A DNA stretch of 9,270 nucleotides from Deltaproteobacteria bacterium (GCA_030594025.1 JAUVFY010000044.1:1-9270), one strand, 5' to 3'; positions 1 through 5,891 are shown, numbered from the stretch's first letter. The notes: generated by a model not told the origin, from the sequence alone. Program-made: numbers and translations.

Positions 1-500
1 TAAAGCTTACCCTTTCTGAAGACCTGCCTGGACGGAAACGGTTTTTTAACCTCTTCTTTTCCAAATACCTTGACTTCCTTTTTCGGAGGCGCTTTTTTGA
101 GCTCCGGTTTTGCGGCGGCCTTCTCTCCGGGCACGGCCTTGGGGGCCTTCTCCCCGGCCTTGGCGGGCTTAGTTTCAGCCTTTGCCCTGGCCACAGCCTT
201 CTTTTTAACCGCAGTCACCCCCTTCCTGGCAGTAGCTTTCTTAGGCTCCTTCCTGGCGGTCTCCGCCTTTGCCCCAGCCTTCTTTCTGGCCGTAGTTTTC
301 CTGGCCGCTGCCTCTTTAGGCTTCTTCTCCTCAACCTTTGCCTCGGCTTCTTCTTTAACCTCAGCCTCCGGCTCAGGAGCCTCCTTCGCCTTTTTCTTGG
401 CAACGGCAGAAGCGCCCTTCGACCTCCTCCGTATAACGGCGGGTTTTATACGCTTCTCTTCTATCTCGACAGTTTCAGTTGTATCTTTTTTCTCAACCAT
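1..500 (-). CDS. infB: Translation initiation factor IF-2, N-terminal part (3' end outside window)
   Basis: About 166 N-terminal residues are visible; the gene runs off the left edge before the GTPase domain. IF-2 places fMet-tRNA on the 30S subunit and promotes subunit joining. The identification rests on position (last gene of rimP-nusA-ylxR-infB) and on the motif KRIKPAVIRRRSK near residues 16-28, which matches the VKPTLIRRRAK-type segment that follows the first IF2_N domain in deltaproteobacterial IF-2. The rest is the long, low-complexity Lys/Ala/Glu/Pro linker typical of IF-2. The ATG at 500-498 lies 9 bp after the ylxR stop, and an in-frame TAG (512-510) rules out an upstream extension. 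A short AGG overlaps that stop, 8 bases from the ATG. What is odd is that the usual first IF2_N helical domain (RVYELAKE-type) is absent. A second IF2_N copy, the G domain and the C domains would lie outside the window. Confidence 0.88.
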   Translation of the reverse strand, partial: MVEKKDTTETVEIEEKRIKPAVIRRRSKGASAVAKKKAKEAPEPEAEVKEEAEAKVEEKKPKEAAARKTTARKKAGAKAETARKEPKKATARKGVTAVKKKAVARAKAETKPAKAGEKAPKAVPGEKAAAKPELKKAPPKKEVKVFGKEEVKKPFPSRQVFRKGKL

Positions 501-509
501 TGTTAAAAC

Positions 510-791
510 CTACCCTGTGCCCTTTAAAAGGCGCCCCTTCCTTATGGTTTTTACCAGTTCCAGAAGCCCTTGTTTATCCGGTTTTTTTACACTCTGCCTT
601 AAGGCCCTCGAAAATGGGTCCTTCTTTTTGTATGCCGCATCAACGCAGCTCGTAGAGGGACAGAGGTAACCACCCCTTCCCGGGAGCATGCCTTCAGGGT
701 CCGGTTTAACGAGCCCGTTCCTGGTAACAAACCTTAAAAGTTCGCCCTTTTCCCGTACAAGCCCGCATCCGATGCAGGTTCTCCTGGGCAT
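510..791 (-). CDS. ylxR: YlxR/RnpM family RNA-binding protein (DUF448)
   Basis: This 93-residue protein has the family hallmarks: RRTCIGCG at residues 3-10, LLRFV at 18-22, and GRGGYLCPS at about 39-47, which is the GRGAYVC-type core. The C-terminus is basic. The family length is about 85-100 residues, so it is complete. Family members are small nucleic-acid-binding proteins, and the Bacillus protein has been described as RnpM, a modulator of RNase P. Its place between nusA and infB is the standard one. The ATG (791-789) shares one base with the nusA stop (TGATG) and has only a weak AAGAG upstream, so translation is probably coupled to nusA. The ylxQ (L7Ae-like) gene found after ylxR in Firmicutes is absent here, as is common in Gram-negatives. 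Confidence 0.93.
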   Translation of the reverse strand: MPRRTCIGCGLVREKGELLRFVTRNGLVKPDPEGMLPGRGGYLCPSTSCVDAAYKKKDPFSRALRQSVKKPDKQGLLELVKTIRKGRLLKGTG

Positions 792-2110
792 CAGCTCTTG
801 CCGTACTCAGTAGCGGCATTCAGTATCTTTTCGGCCTTCTTCTTTCCTATACCCTCGACCTTCTCAAGCTCTTCGACCGATGCCCCGAGGATTTCGCTTA
901 TGGACTTATAACCTGCATCAACGAGCGCTTTGGCTGTCTTGGGGCCAACGCCCTCGAGCGATTCAACGCTATCCCGGGGCCCTTCGGCCGATAGCTCGGT
1001 AGCCAGCGCCTCGGCCTCCATCTCGCTTGCGGCCTCGACCTCTTTTCTCAAGGCCTCTTCGGGGGAGATGGCCTCTTTCTGGGCCTCGGTCTCAGTTCGT
1101 ATATCTATCTTCCAGCCGGTGATCTTCGCCGCGAGCCTCACGTTCTGTCCCTTCTTGCCTATGGCCAGGGAGAGCTGGTCATCGGGCACCACGACCTCGA
1201 GGGAGTGCTCCGCCTCATCGACGATTACCTTCGATATCTGTGCCGGTGATAAGGTATTTTTTGCAAAAACAGCAGGGTCGTCGGACCAGTGCACGATGTC
1301 AATCTTTTCGCCCTTGAGCTCCTGCACAACGGCCTGGACCCTCGAGCCTTTTACCCCCACGCACGCACCGACCGGATCGACCTCGGAGGTGTTCGAATAG
1401 ACGGCTATCTTGGCACGGTCTCCCGGCTCCCTTGCAGCCTTCCTAACCTCCACTATGCCCTCGTATATCTCGGGGACCTCCATCTGGAAGAGCTTTACAA
1501 TGAAATCGGGCTGGCTTCTTGAAAGCACTACCTGGGGCCCCCTGGCCTCAGCCTTAACGTCGCAGATAATGCCCCTGATTCTGTCACCCTGACGGTAGCC
1601 CTCGCGCCTTACCTGCTCCTTCTTGGGCAGCAATGCCTCGGTCCTGCCGAGGTCTACTATTATATCCCCCTTCTCAAACCTCTGGACTATCCCCGTTACT
1701 ATCTCGTCCTTCTTTTCGCTGTATTCCTTAAATACATTCTCCCTTTCGGCCTCCCTCACCTTCTGTATGATGATCTGCTTTGCCGTCTGGGCGTCTATGC
1801 GGCCGAACTCCCTGGAGTCGAGCTTCACACCCAGGCTGTCTCCAACGACAACCTCGGGGTCCAGCTTCTTTGCATCCTCGAGGGATATCTCAAGGTCGGT
1901 GTTCGTAACCTCATCGACTACCGATTTAAAAACAAACAGCTCTATCTCTCCTTCCTCCTCTTGGTAGTGGGCCTCTATGTCCTTGCCCGAGCCGAACCTC
2001 TTCTCCGCGGCCTTAAGCATTGCGCTCTTGAGCGCCTCGATAAGGACCTCTTTATCAATGCCCTTGTCTTTTCCAACCTGGTCTATTATATGTACCAAGT
2101 TTAAAGCCAT
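791..2110 (-). CDS. nusA: Transcription termination/antitermination factor NusA
   Basis: This is a complete NusA of 439 residues. It binds RNA polymerase and nascent RNA and modulates pausing, intrinsic termination and antitermination. Domains in order: NusA N-terminal domain, about residues 1-125; S1 domain, about 135-200, ending VVLSRS; KH1, about 230-280, with GVKG at 252-255; KH2, about 300-345, with GKKG at 318-321 followed by NVRLAAKITGW; then a Glu/Ala linker at 345-380 and a helix-hairpin-helix pair at about 382-435 (LEGVGPKTA and VEGIGKKKA). The HhH tail corresponds in position to the acidic repeats AR1/AR2 of E. coli NusA but is a single, shorter unit. The ATG is preceded by GAGG six bases upstream. 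The start follows the rimP stop by 20 bp and the stop overlaps the ylxR start. Confidence 0.97.
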   Translation of the reverse strand: MALNLVHIIDQVGKDKGIDKEVLIEALKSAMLKAAEKRFGSGKDIEAHYQEEEGEIELFVFKSVVDEVTNTDLEISLEDAKKLDPEVVVGDSLGVKLDSREFGRIDAQTAKQIIIQKVREAERENVFKEYSEKKDEIVTGIVQRFEKGDIIVDLGRTEALLPKKEQVRREGYRQGDRIRGIICDVKAEARGPQVVLSRSQPDFIVKLFQMEVPEIYEGIVEVRKAAREPGDRAKIAVYSNTSEVDPVGACVGVKGSRVQAVVQELKGEKIDIVHWSDDPAVFAKNTLSPAQISKVIVDEAEHSLEVVVPDDQLSLAIGKKGQNVRLAAKITGWKIDIRTETEAQKEAISPEEALRKEVEAASEMEAEALATELSAEGPRDSVESLEGVGPKTAKALVDAGYKSISEILGASVEELEKVEGIGKKKAEKILNAATEYGKS

Positions 2111-2130
2111 CTAAATCCTCCGGGTAATTG

Positions 2131-2595
2131 TCAGATTACCACTTCACGTCTTGCCTTTTCAATATTCTCCAGCTCTATCTCCAACTTCCTGCCCTCGCTG
2201 TCTGTTATAAATAACTTACCTTCCTGGACGTCGTCCAGTATGGCCTTGAAGTTTCTCCTGCCTTCCAGGGCCTTTTTTGTCCTGATGTTTATCTTTTTGC
2301 CCATGGCTCTTATGAAATCTTTTTCCCTTTTAAGCGGCCTGTCAAGACCCGGCGAGGAGACCTCGAGCGAGTAGCTCTGCTCTATAATGTCTTCCACATC
2401 GAGCACAGTCCCGAGTTCGCGGCTTAACCGGCTACAATCATCGAGGCTTACACCCCCAGGCTTGTCTATAAATATGCGAAGAACCAACCTTCCGCGCTCT
2501 GTTACAAAGAGCAAATCCACGAGCTCAAGCCCCAGATCATCTGTAACGGGCTCGACCAAGGCCCTCACCCTCTGAACTATGTCTCCGGCCTTCAA
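2131..2595 (-). CDS. rimP: Ribosome maturation factor RimP
   Basis: RimP acts in late 30S subunit assembly. The signature YSLEVSSPGLDRPLK is present, preceded by VLRIFIDKPGGVSLDDC and the SRELGTVLDVED segment, followed by the C-terminal SH3-like barrel. The longest open frame starts at a TTG at 2646 (171 residues), but that codon has no Shine-Dalgarno sequence and sits against the hairpin's T-run. I chose the TTG at 2595-2593 because GGAG lies five bases upstream (2604-2601), and the resulting 154 residues begin just before the DIVQRVRALVEPV helix where family members normally start. It is the first gene of the nusA-infB operon, with 20 bp to nusA. The N-terminus is inferred; the product is secure. 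Confidence 0.93.
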   Translation of the reverse strand: MKAGDIVQRVRALVEPVTDDLGLELVDLLFVTERGRLVLRIFIDKPGGVSLDDCSRLSRELGTVLDVEDIIEQSYSLEVSSPGLDRPLKREKDFIRAMGKKINIRTKKALEGRRNFKAILDDVQEGKLFITDSEGRKLEIELENIEKARREVVI

Positions 2596-2600
2596 CTCTA

Positions 2601-2604
2601 CTCC
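2601..2604 (-). promoter_or_regulatory. Ribosome binding site deciding the rimP start
   Basis: GGAG on the minus strand is separated by five bases (TAGAG) from the TTG at 2595-2593. The alternative upstream TTG at 2646-2644 is preceded only by a T-rich run. This favours the shorter RimP of family-typical length. Confidence 0.6.
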
Positions 2605-2647
2605 GGCCAGCCCTGCCCCAGGGGCTGTAAGTTTCCGATTTTTCAAT

Positions 2648-2672
2648 AAAAAAGTGGGCTTCTGCCCACTTT
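2648..2672 (-). terminator. Rho-independent terminator-like hairpin between capA and rimP
   Basis: A perfect 9-bp stem, AAAGTGGGC / GCCCACTTT (2651-2659 and 2664-2672), closes a 4-base loop. Read leftward it ends in six consecutive T (three in the stem, three after it), then ATTG. It lies 50 bp after the stop of the CapA-like gene and would end that transcript. On the plus strand the tail is A/T-mixed and weaker. Because rimP starts just beyond it, the hairpin could instead be an attenuator in the rimP leader. Confidence 0.78.
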
Positions 2673-2678
2673 AAAATT

Positions 2679-2707
2679 AATTTAACATATAAAACCGGGC
2701 ATTGCAA
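2679..2707 (-). promoter_or_regulatory. Tentative promoter for rimP-nusA-ylxR-infB
   Basis: On the minus strand TTGCAA (2707-2702) is followed after 17 bases by TAAATT (2684-2679). Each box matches the sigma-70 consensus at about four of six positions. The implied RNA start, near 2672, would fall at the base of the 2648-2672 hairpin. The region is A/T-rich and other pairings are possible, so this is weak. The true promoter could also lie in the 55 bp between hairpin and start codon, or expression could come by read-through from capA. Confidence 0.28.
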
Positions 2708-2722
2708 GGGAAATCAAAAGAT

Positions 2723-3805
2723 TCAGCGGGTGGGAAGCGAGCCTATTACTATATGGCCTGAACCGGGGGAGGCCTCATCGTAAAAGATGGGTTTGAAGGG
2801 CTCTGATCTCTCGACGATCTCCTCTAACTTCTCCTCTGCCCTTTGACCCTCAAGGGGAGTGGTCTGGAATTTTACCTTAGTGTTGTCTACATCCAGGGGG
2901 ATTATCCGGGCAGAGCTGGCCTTGAACCCGTCCGTGCCTGCTTCAAACTCAACCTCTGCGATAACACCCTCGGTGTCAGGGGAGCTGTAAAAGCCGAAGA
3001 TAAAGTTCCCTAGGCTGTAGAATATGAGCCCCCCCTTGTAAACCTCAACGCCCTGAATGACGTGCGGGTGGTGACCCACTACGAGTTGAGCGCCGCTTTC
3101 GATCGCAAGATGGGCCAGGCTCACCTGGTAATCCTTCGGGATCTTGAGCCTGTCGGCGCTCCAGTGAAACGATACTATCACTATGTCAGCAGCGCTACGG
3201 GCGGCCCTTACGTCCCTTCTTACGTATTTTGCGTAGCCCGGGGCCGTACCTGGGGAGCCTTTTTTTGCGTAAAACTCCTTAGGGAAGGTATTGGAGTAGG
3301 CAAGGACAGCTATCTTCACCCCGTCTGCCTCGTAGATGGCGGGCTTCCTGGCTTCCTTGACGTTCTCCCCTGCACCAGTGTACAAAACACCGTAACGGTC
3401 GAGCGCCTGTTTTGTATCCATGAGCCCCACCTCACCATAGTCCATGATGTGATTGTTGGCCAGAGTCACAACATCTATGGAGGCATCCTTTATACCCTCG
3501 GCAGCCTTCGGGTCGGCCTTGAGGATGTATTTCTTGTCCATTAATATATCTTCGCTTTGTGTGAGAGGGGCCTCGAGGTTGGCAATAACTAGATCGGCGC
3601 CTTTCAAGATTTCCCTTGTGGGCTCGAAAAGGTAACCGTAACCGAACTTCTTAATGAAAGGGCCGGCCCTTCCTCCGGGGTAGGTATCGCCTACGGCTAC
3701 AACGGTTATCTCCCCGGTAGAGGTTTTGCCCTGAGGGGAAAAAGGGAAGATAAGGAAAAAAAAGAAAAATATTATAATCTGCGAAAAAACTTTGAGAACC
3801 TTCAC
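2723..3805 (-). CDS. CapA/PgsA-family protein (poly-gamma-glutamate capsule type, metallophosphatase fold), exported
   Basis: This 360-residue protein has the motifs of the CapA family, whose members have a calcineurin-like metallophosphatase fold. Visible motifs are GDTYPGG (39-45, for the usual GDVMLGR), ANLEAPLT (75-82), TLANNHIMDYG (114-124), SFHWS (212-216) and VVGHHPHVIQGVEVYKGG (242-259), then FYSLGNFIF (262-270). Asp40, Asn76, Asn118, His119, His214 and His246/248 are the likely metal-site residues by family analogy. Residues 1-25 form a hydrophobic, Phe-rich export signal or membrane anchor with no clear cleavage site or lipobox. The start is GTG, chosen because GAGGG lies six bases upstream. 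The gene stands alone: no capB/capC-like synthase genes adjoin it, so capsule synthesis should not be assumed. It has a near-consensus promoter at 3840-3869 and a terminator-like hairpin after it. Confidence 0.87.
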   Translation of the reverse strand: MKVLKVFSQIIIFFFFFLIFPFSPQGKTSTGEITVVAVGDTYPGGRAGPFIKKFGYGYLFEPTREILKGADLVIANLEAPLTQSEDILMDKKYILKADPKAAEGIKDASIDVVTLANNHIMDYGEVGLMDTKQALDRYGVLYTGAGENVKEARKPAIYEADGVKIAVLAYSNTFPKEFYAKKGSPGTAPGYAKYVRRDVRAARSAADIVIVSFHWSADRLKIPKDYQVSLAHLAIESGAQLVVGHHPHVIQGVEVYKGGLIFYSLGNFIFGFYSSPDTEGVIAEVEFEAGTDGFKASSARIIPLDVDNTKVKFQTTPLEGQRAEEKLEEIVERSEPFKPIFYDEASPGSGHIVIGSLPTR

Positions 3806-3839
3806 GGTTAACCCTCTACAGTTGATTTATTGAATTTAG

Positions 3840-3869
3840 ATTTTACAACATTAGCCCCGGAGTTGTCAA
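3840..3869 (-). promoter_or_regulatory. Sigma-70-like promoter of the CapA-family gene
   Basis: On the minus strand a perfect -35 box TTGACA (3869-3864) is followed after 18 bases by TAAAAT (3845-3840), a five-of-six match to TATAAT. Transcription would begin near 3833, giving a leader of roughly 28 bases before the GTG at 3805. It is inferred from consensus match and position only. Confidence 0.6.
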
Positions 3870-3875
3870 AAGACA
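3864..3875. repeat. Short inverted repeat over the capA -35 box
   Basis: TGTC-AAAA-GACA forms a 12-bp palindrome-like site covering the -35 box of the leftward promoter and abutting the -35 box of the rightward one. It could be an operator affecting both directions, but four-base arms occur often by chance. Confidence 0.25.
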
Positions 3876-3876
3876 C

Positions 3877-3906
3877 TTGTCGAGCGGTTGACCCTTATGG
3901 TATACT
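3877..3906 (+). promoter_or_regulatory. Sigma-70-like promoter of the BON / cysteine-cluster gene pair
   Basis: TTGTCG (3877-3882, four of six) is followed after 18 bases by TATACT (3901-3906, five of six). The RNA would start near 3913, about 19 bases before the ATG at 3932. Its -35 box lies only 7 bp from that of the opposite promoter. Confidence 0.55.
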
Positions 3907-3931
3907 CTTTCGAATTTAAAAAGGCCATGAG

Positions 3932-4588
3932 ATGACTGAGAAGGATCCAGTAAAAACCCTCGGGGCCGCCTTGACCGCCAAGCTCCACATAGACCCCAGG
4001 GAATGCCCCATAGACATAAGGATGGAAGGGGACGCCATAGTAGTGGAGGGCACGGTCGAGAGGGTGGCACAGAAAAAAAGAGCCCTTTTTATAGCCATGG
4101 GTATCAAGGGAGTCTCAGGCGTTATCGACAGGCTCAGGGTCAGGCCCGCCAAACACATGACCGACGATGAGATAAAGGACCATCTCTACAGGGCGTTGAG
4201 CGAGGAACCCACGCTCGATCCATCCCTCATAGAGGCAGAGATTACCGGCGGCATCGTTGACCTGGAGGGTCAAGTTGGTTCCTTGAGCCACAAGAGGCTT
4301 TGCGGGGTCCTGGCCTGGTGGATCCCAGGCTCCGTTGAAGTTATAAACAGCCTCGAGGTTGTCCCCGCTGAAGAGGACTCACCGGAAGAGGTAAACGAGG
4401 CGCTAAGGATAGTGCTTGATAAAGACCGCCTCGTGGACGCAAGCTGTATATTAACTAAAACAAAGGACTGGGTCGTAACCCTCGAGGGCACGGCACGGAG
4501 CGAGGCCGAGAGGACCGCCGTAGAAGACGACGCATGGTACATATGGGGCGTGAACGACGTTAAGAACAATATCAAGGTTGTAAAATAG
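3932..4588 (+). CDS. Triple BON-domain protein, probably cytoplasmic
   Basis: This 218-residue protein has three successive BON (OsmY/nodulation) modules, at about residues 8-72, 77-146 and 152-217. Each repeats the plan helix, short acidic turn, strand ending in V-x-LEG or VVEGTV, then helix and a closing I/V-N-x-(I/L)-x-V strand (INSLEVVP at 138-145, VKNNIKVVK at 210-218). BON domains are thought to bind phospholipids or membrane-linked ligands and often occur in periplasmic stress proteins such as OsmY. This one has no signal peptide or membrane segment, so the cytoplasm is inferred. The ATG has AAGG seven bases upstream; an ATG six bases earlier is in another frame and stops at once. It lies 22 bp before the cysteine-cluster gene and shares its promoter. 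The domain call is good; the function is unknown. Confidence 0.8.
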   Translation: MTEKDPVKTLGAALTAKLHIDPRECPIDIRMEGDAIVVEGTVERVAQKKRALFIAMGIKGVSGVIDRLRVRPAKHMTDDEIKDHLYRALSEEPTLDPSLIEAEITGGIVDLEGQVGSLSHKRLCGVLAWWIPGSVEVINSLEVVPAEEDSPEEVNEALRIVLDKDRLVDASCILTKTKDWVVTLEGTARSEAERTAVEDDAWYIWGVNDVKNNIKVVK

Positions 4589-4610
4589 TATAAGAAGGCA
4601 AGGAGACCCG

Positions 4611-5228
4611 ATGAGGATAAGTAAGCCCATGAATGCAAAGGACGTAAAGAGGATAAAGATAAGGTACGTGGACCCCGACATTAAAACGCAGAGGGGGCTC
4701 TTCGGAGGCGGCTGCATGAATGCCCAATGCCAGGACATCTGCTGCGAAAACGGCTGCGATGTGGACCTTGCGAGCTTGAGGCTCATCTACAGGTACAGGC
4801 ACATAATAGAGCCGCTCATAAAGGCAAAGATAGAGGACTGCTTCTCAACGGAGCTCAAAGAGGACGACGATTACATAGGGGGGGCATACCGCGAAACTGC
4901 CGTAAGGGAAAGCGACGGGAGATGTGCCTTCCACCTTGTGGGCCGGAAGGGTTGTTCGCTTTTTTACCTGTGGGTGAAAAAGAGGCTTCCAAAAAGGATA
5001 GTGCCCACCATATGCAGGACCTATCCCATTACCTGGCACCGCGGAAGGCTCTTTGTGGACAGGCCCCTTAGAAGGGATTGTAAGTGCATGGAGAAGAGAC
5101 CCCAGGGTATTAAGGTTCCTTCACTGTATGAAACACAGAAAAGGGAGATAAGGGCGCTTTTCGATATCCGTAAGGATATCCGTAAGAACCATAGAGGGAG
5201 ACGTAAAAACAGGGCCAGGGCCGCTTGA
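4611..5228 (+). CDS. Cysteine-cluster protein resembling DUF3109/YkgJ families
   Basis: This 205-residue protein has 11 cysteines at 35, 40, 44, 45, 49, 77, 105, 115, 135, 157 and 159. The pattern C-x4-C-x3-CC-x3-C, then RCAFH (104-108), GCSLF (114-118) and PTICRTYPI (132-140), resembles the DUF3109/YkgJ arrangement of an N-terminal C...CC group, a central C-x-F/C-x-I pair and a C-x-x-YPI motif. Those families are presumed to bind zinc or an Fe-S cluster, and no reaction is established. There is no signal peptide or membrane segment. The last 25 residues are strongly basic and contain a DIRK-DIRK duplication. A strong AAGGAG (4600-4605) lies five bases before the ATG. It is probably cotranscribed with the BON gene. 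Metal binding is inference; the family match is by motif memory only. Confidence 0.7.
   Translation: MRISKPMNAKDVKRIKIRYVDPDIKTQRGLFGGGCMNAQCQDICCENGCDVDLASLRLIYRYRHIIEPLIKAKIEDCFSTELKEDDDYIGGAYRETAVRESDGRCAFHLVGRKGCSLFYLWVKKRLPKRIVPTICRTYPITWHRGRLFVDRPLRRDCKCMEKRPQGIKVPSLYETQKREIRALFDIRKDIRKNHRGRRKNRARAA
5163..5186 (+). repeat. Perfect 12-bp tandem duplication inside the cysteine-cluster gene
   Basis: GATATCCGTAAG occurs twice in direct succession (5163-5174 and 5175-5186), in frame, giving DIRK twice in the basic C-terminal tail. Identity at every synonymous position points to a recent duplication. Confidence 0.9.
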
Positions 5229-5236
5229 ATCCCCGC

Positions 5237-5803
5237 TTATTCTATTACCCTAACTTTCATTTCAACCCGCTCATAGGGCATGTCCCTAGAGTCCGTGGGC
5301 AGCGCCACTATCTTGTCCGCAACCTCCATCCCTCTTGTGACGTGGCCGAATACCGTATACTCACCGTCGAGGAAGGTCGAATCAGCCACGATAATAAAGA
5401 ACTGTGAGCCCGCACTGTCAGGGTCCTGTGCCCTCGCCATGGACACTATACCCCTCGTGTGGGATATGTCGTTAAACTCCGCCTTTATTGAATGCTCCGG
5501 CCCTCCCATGCCGTAGGTGGACACATCAGGCCCTTTAGTGTTCGGGTCACCCCCCTGTATCATGAAGCCGGGTATAACCCGGTGAAATATGGTGCCGTCG
5601 TAAAAGCCCTCGCTAGAGAGCTTTAAGAAGTTCTCTACATGGTTCGGCGCCTTCTCGGGGAAAAACTCTATCTCCATTTCCCCGTAAACCGTCTCTATTA
5701 CGGCCTTCGGTTTTTTTTCCTCCGCCATCTTCTCTTCCACCTCCTTGAAACAGCTGACCGCCAGGAATAAAAGCAAGACCAGACACAGGACCTTTTTAAA
5801 CAT
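5237..5803 (-). CDS. Lipoprotein peptidyl-prolyl cis-trans isomerase, cyclophilin type
   Basis: With the ATG at 5803 the product has 188 residues: a lipoprotein signal peptide (MFKKVLCLVL..., lipobox LAVSC with Cys18), a short charged linker to about residue 33, and a single-domain cyclophilin. Visible motifs are FHRVIPGFMIQGGDP (73-87, catalytic Arg75), GSQFF (132-136), FLDGEYTVFG (144-153) and the closing VEMKVRVIE strand. Phe144 stands where human CypA has Trp121, as in many bacterial cyclophilins, and Tyr149 stands at the CypA His126 position. Residue +2 after Cys18 is Phe, not Asp, which fits outer-membrane sorting in Gram-negatives. It would assist folding of envelope proteins. The frame opens 17 codons earlier (5854), but GGAGG five bases before 5803 and the signal peptide settle the shorter start. 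It has its own promoter and converges on the cysteine-cluster gene across 8 bp. Confidence 0.93.
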   Translation of the reverse strand: MFKKVLCLVLLLFLAVSCFKEVEEKMAEEKKPKAVIETVYGEMEIEFFPEKAPNHVENFLKLSSEGFYDGTIFHRVIPGFMIQGGDPNTKGPDVSTYGMGGPEHSIKAEFNDISHTRGIVSMARAQDPDSAGSQFFIIVADSTFLDGEYTVFGHVTRGMEVADKIVALPTDSRDMPYERVEMKVRVIE

Positions 5804-5808
5804 ATGTG

Positions 5809-5813
5809 CCTCC
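5809..5813 (-). promoter_or_regulatory. Ribosome binding site deciding the cyclophilin start
   Basis: GGAGG on the minus strand, five bases before the ATG at 5803-5801. Choosing this start places the lipoprotein signal peptide at the N-terminus; the earlier start would bury it behind 17 polar residues. Confidence 0.8.
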
Positions 5814-5843
5814 GCTACTATCCGGTTTTCAGATAGTTCGGCA

Positions 5844-5873
5844 TTTTTAACCATATCTTATGGCAAATGTCAA
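5844..5873 (-). promoter_or_regulatory. Sigma-70-like promoter of the cyclophilin gene
   Basis: A perfect TTGACA (5873-5868, minus strand) is followed after 18 bases by TAAAAA (5849-5844), four of six; a 17-base spacing gives the poorer TTAAAA. The RNA would start near 5837, about 33 bases before the ATG. The -35 box overlaps a GTCAA/TTGAC inverted repeat (5869-5873, 5879-5883), and the whole promoter is flanked by ATCCGGT (5820-5826) and ACCGGAT (5882-5888). Confidence 0.5.
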
Positions 5874-5891
5874 CAGGTTTGACCGGATGCA

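Noticed and set aside
70..669. Long plus-strand open frame, 199 codons, rich in Ala/Phe/Ser
   Set aside because: It is the antisense of the Lys/Ala/Glu-rich infB linker and of ylxR. Its composition mirrors that linker, it resembles no family, and it crosses two well-supported genes.
930..1967. Several plus-strand open frames of 60-156 codons across nusA
   Set aside because: They are Ser-rich shadows of the nusA coding strand, without ribosome binding sites or recognisable motifs.
2596..2722. Possible tRNA or small RNA gene in the gap before rimP
   Set aside because: Apart from the 22-base hairpin no cloverleaf or conserved RNA pattern is visible in this A/T-rich stretch.
3755..3769. Run of eight A in the signal-peptide region of the CapA-like gene as a phase-variation tract
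   Set aside because: The run only encodes the Phe-rich hydrophobic segment, and nothing else suggests contingency switching.
3843..4158. Minus-strand open frames over the divergent promoter and the start of the BON gene
   Set aside because: They conflict with the BON gene frame and with the promoter pair, and show no family motifs or plausible ribosome binding site.
4270..4802. Minus-strand open frames with hydrophobic stretches across the BON/cysteine-cluster junction
   Set aside because: They overlap two strong plus-strand genes with good translation signals; the hydrophobic character is that of antisense reading.
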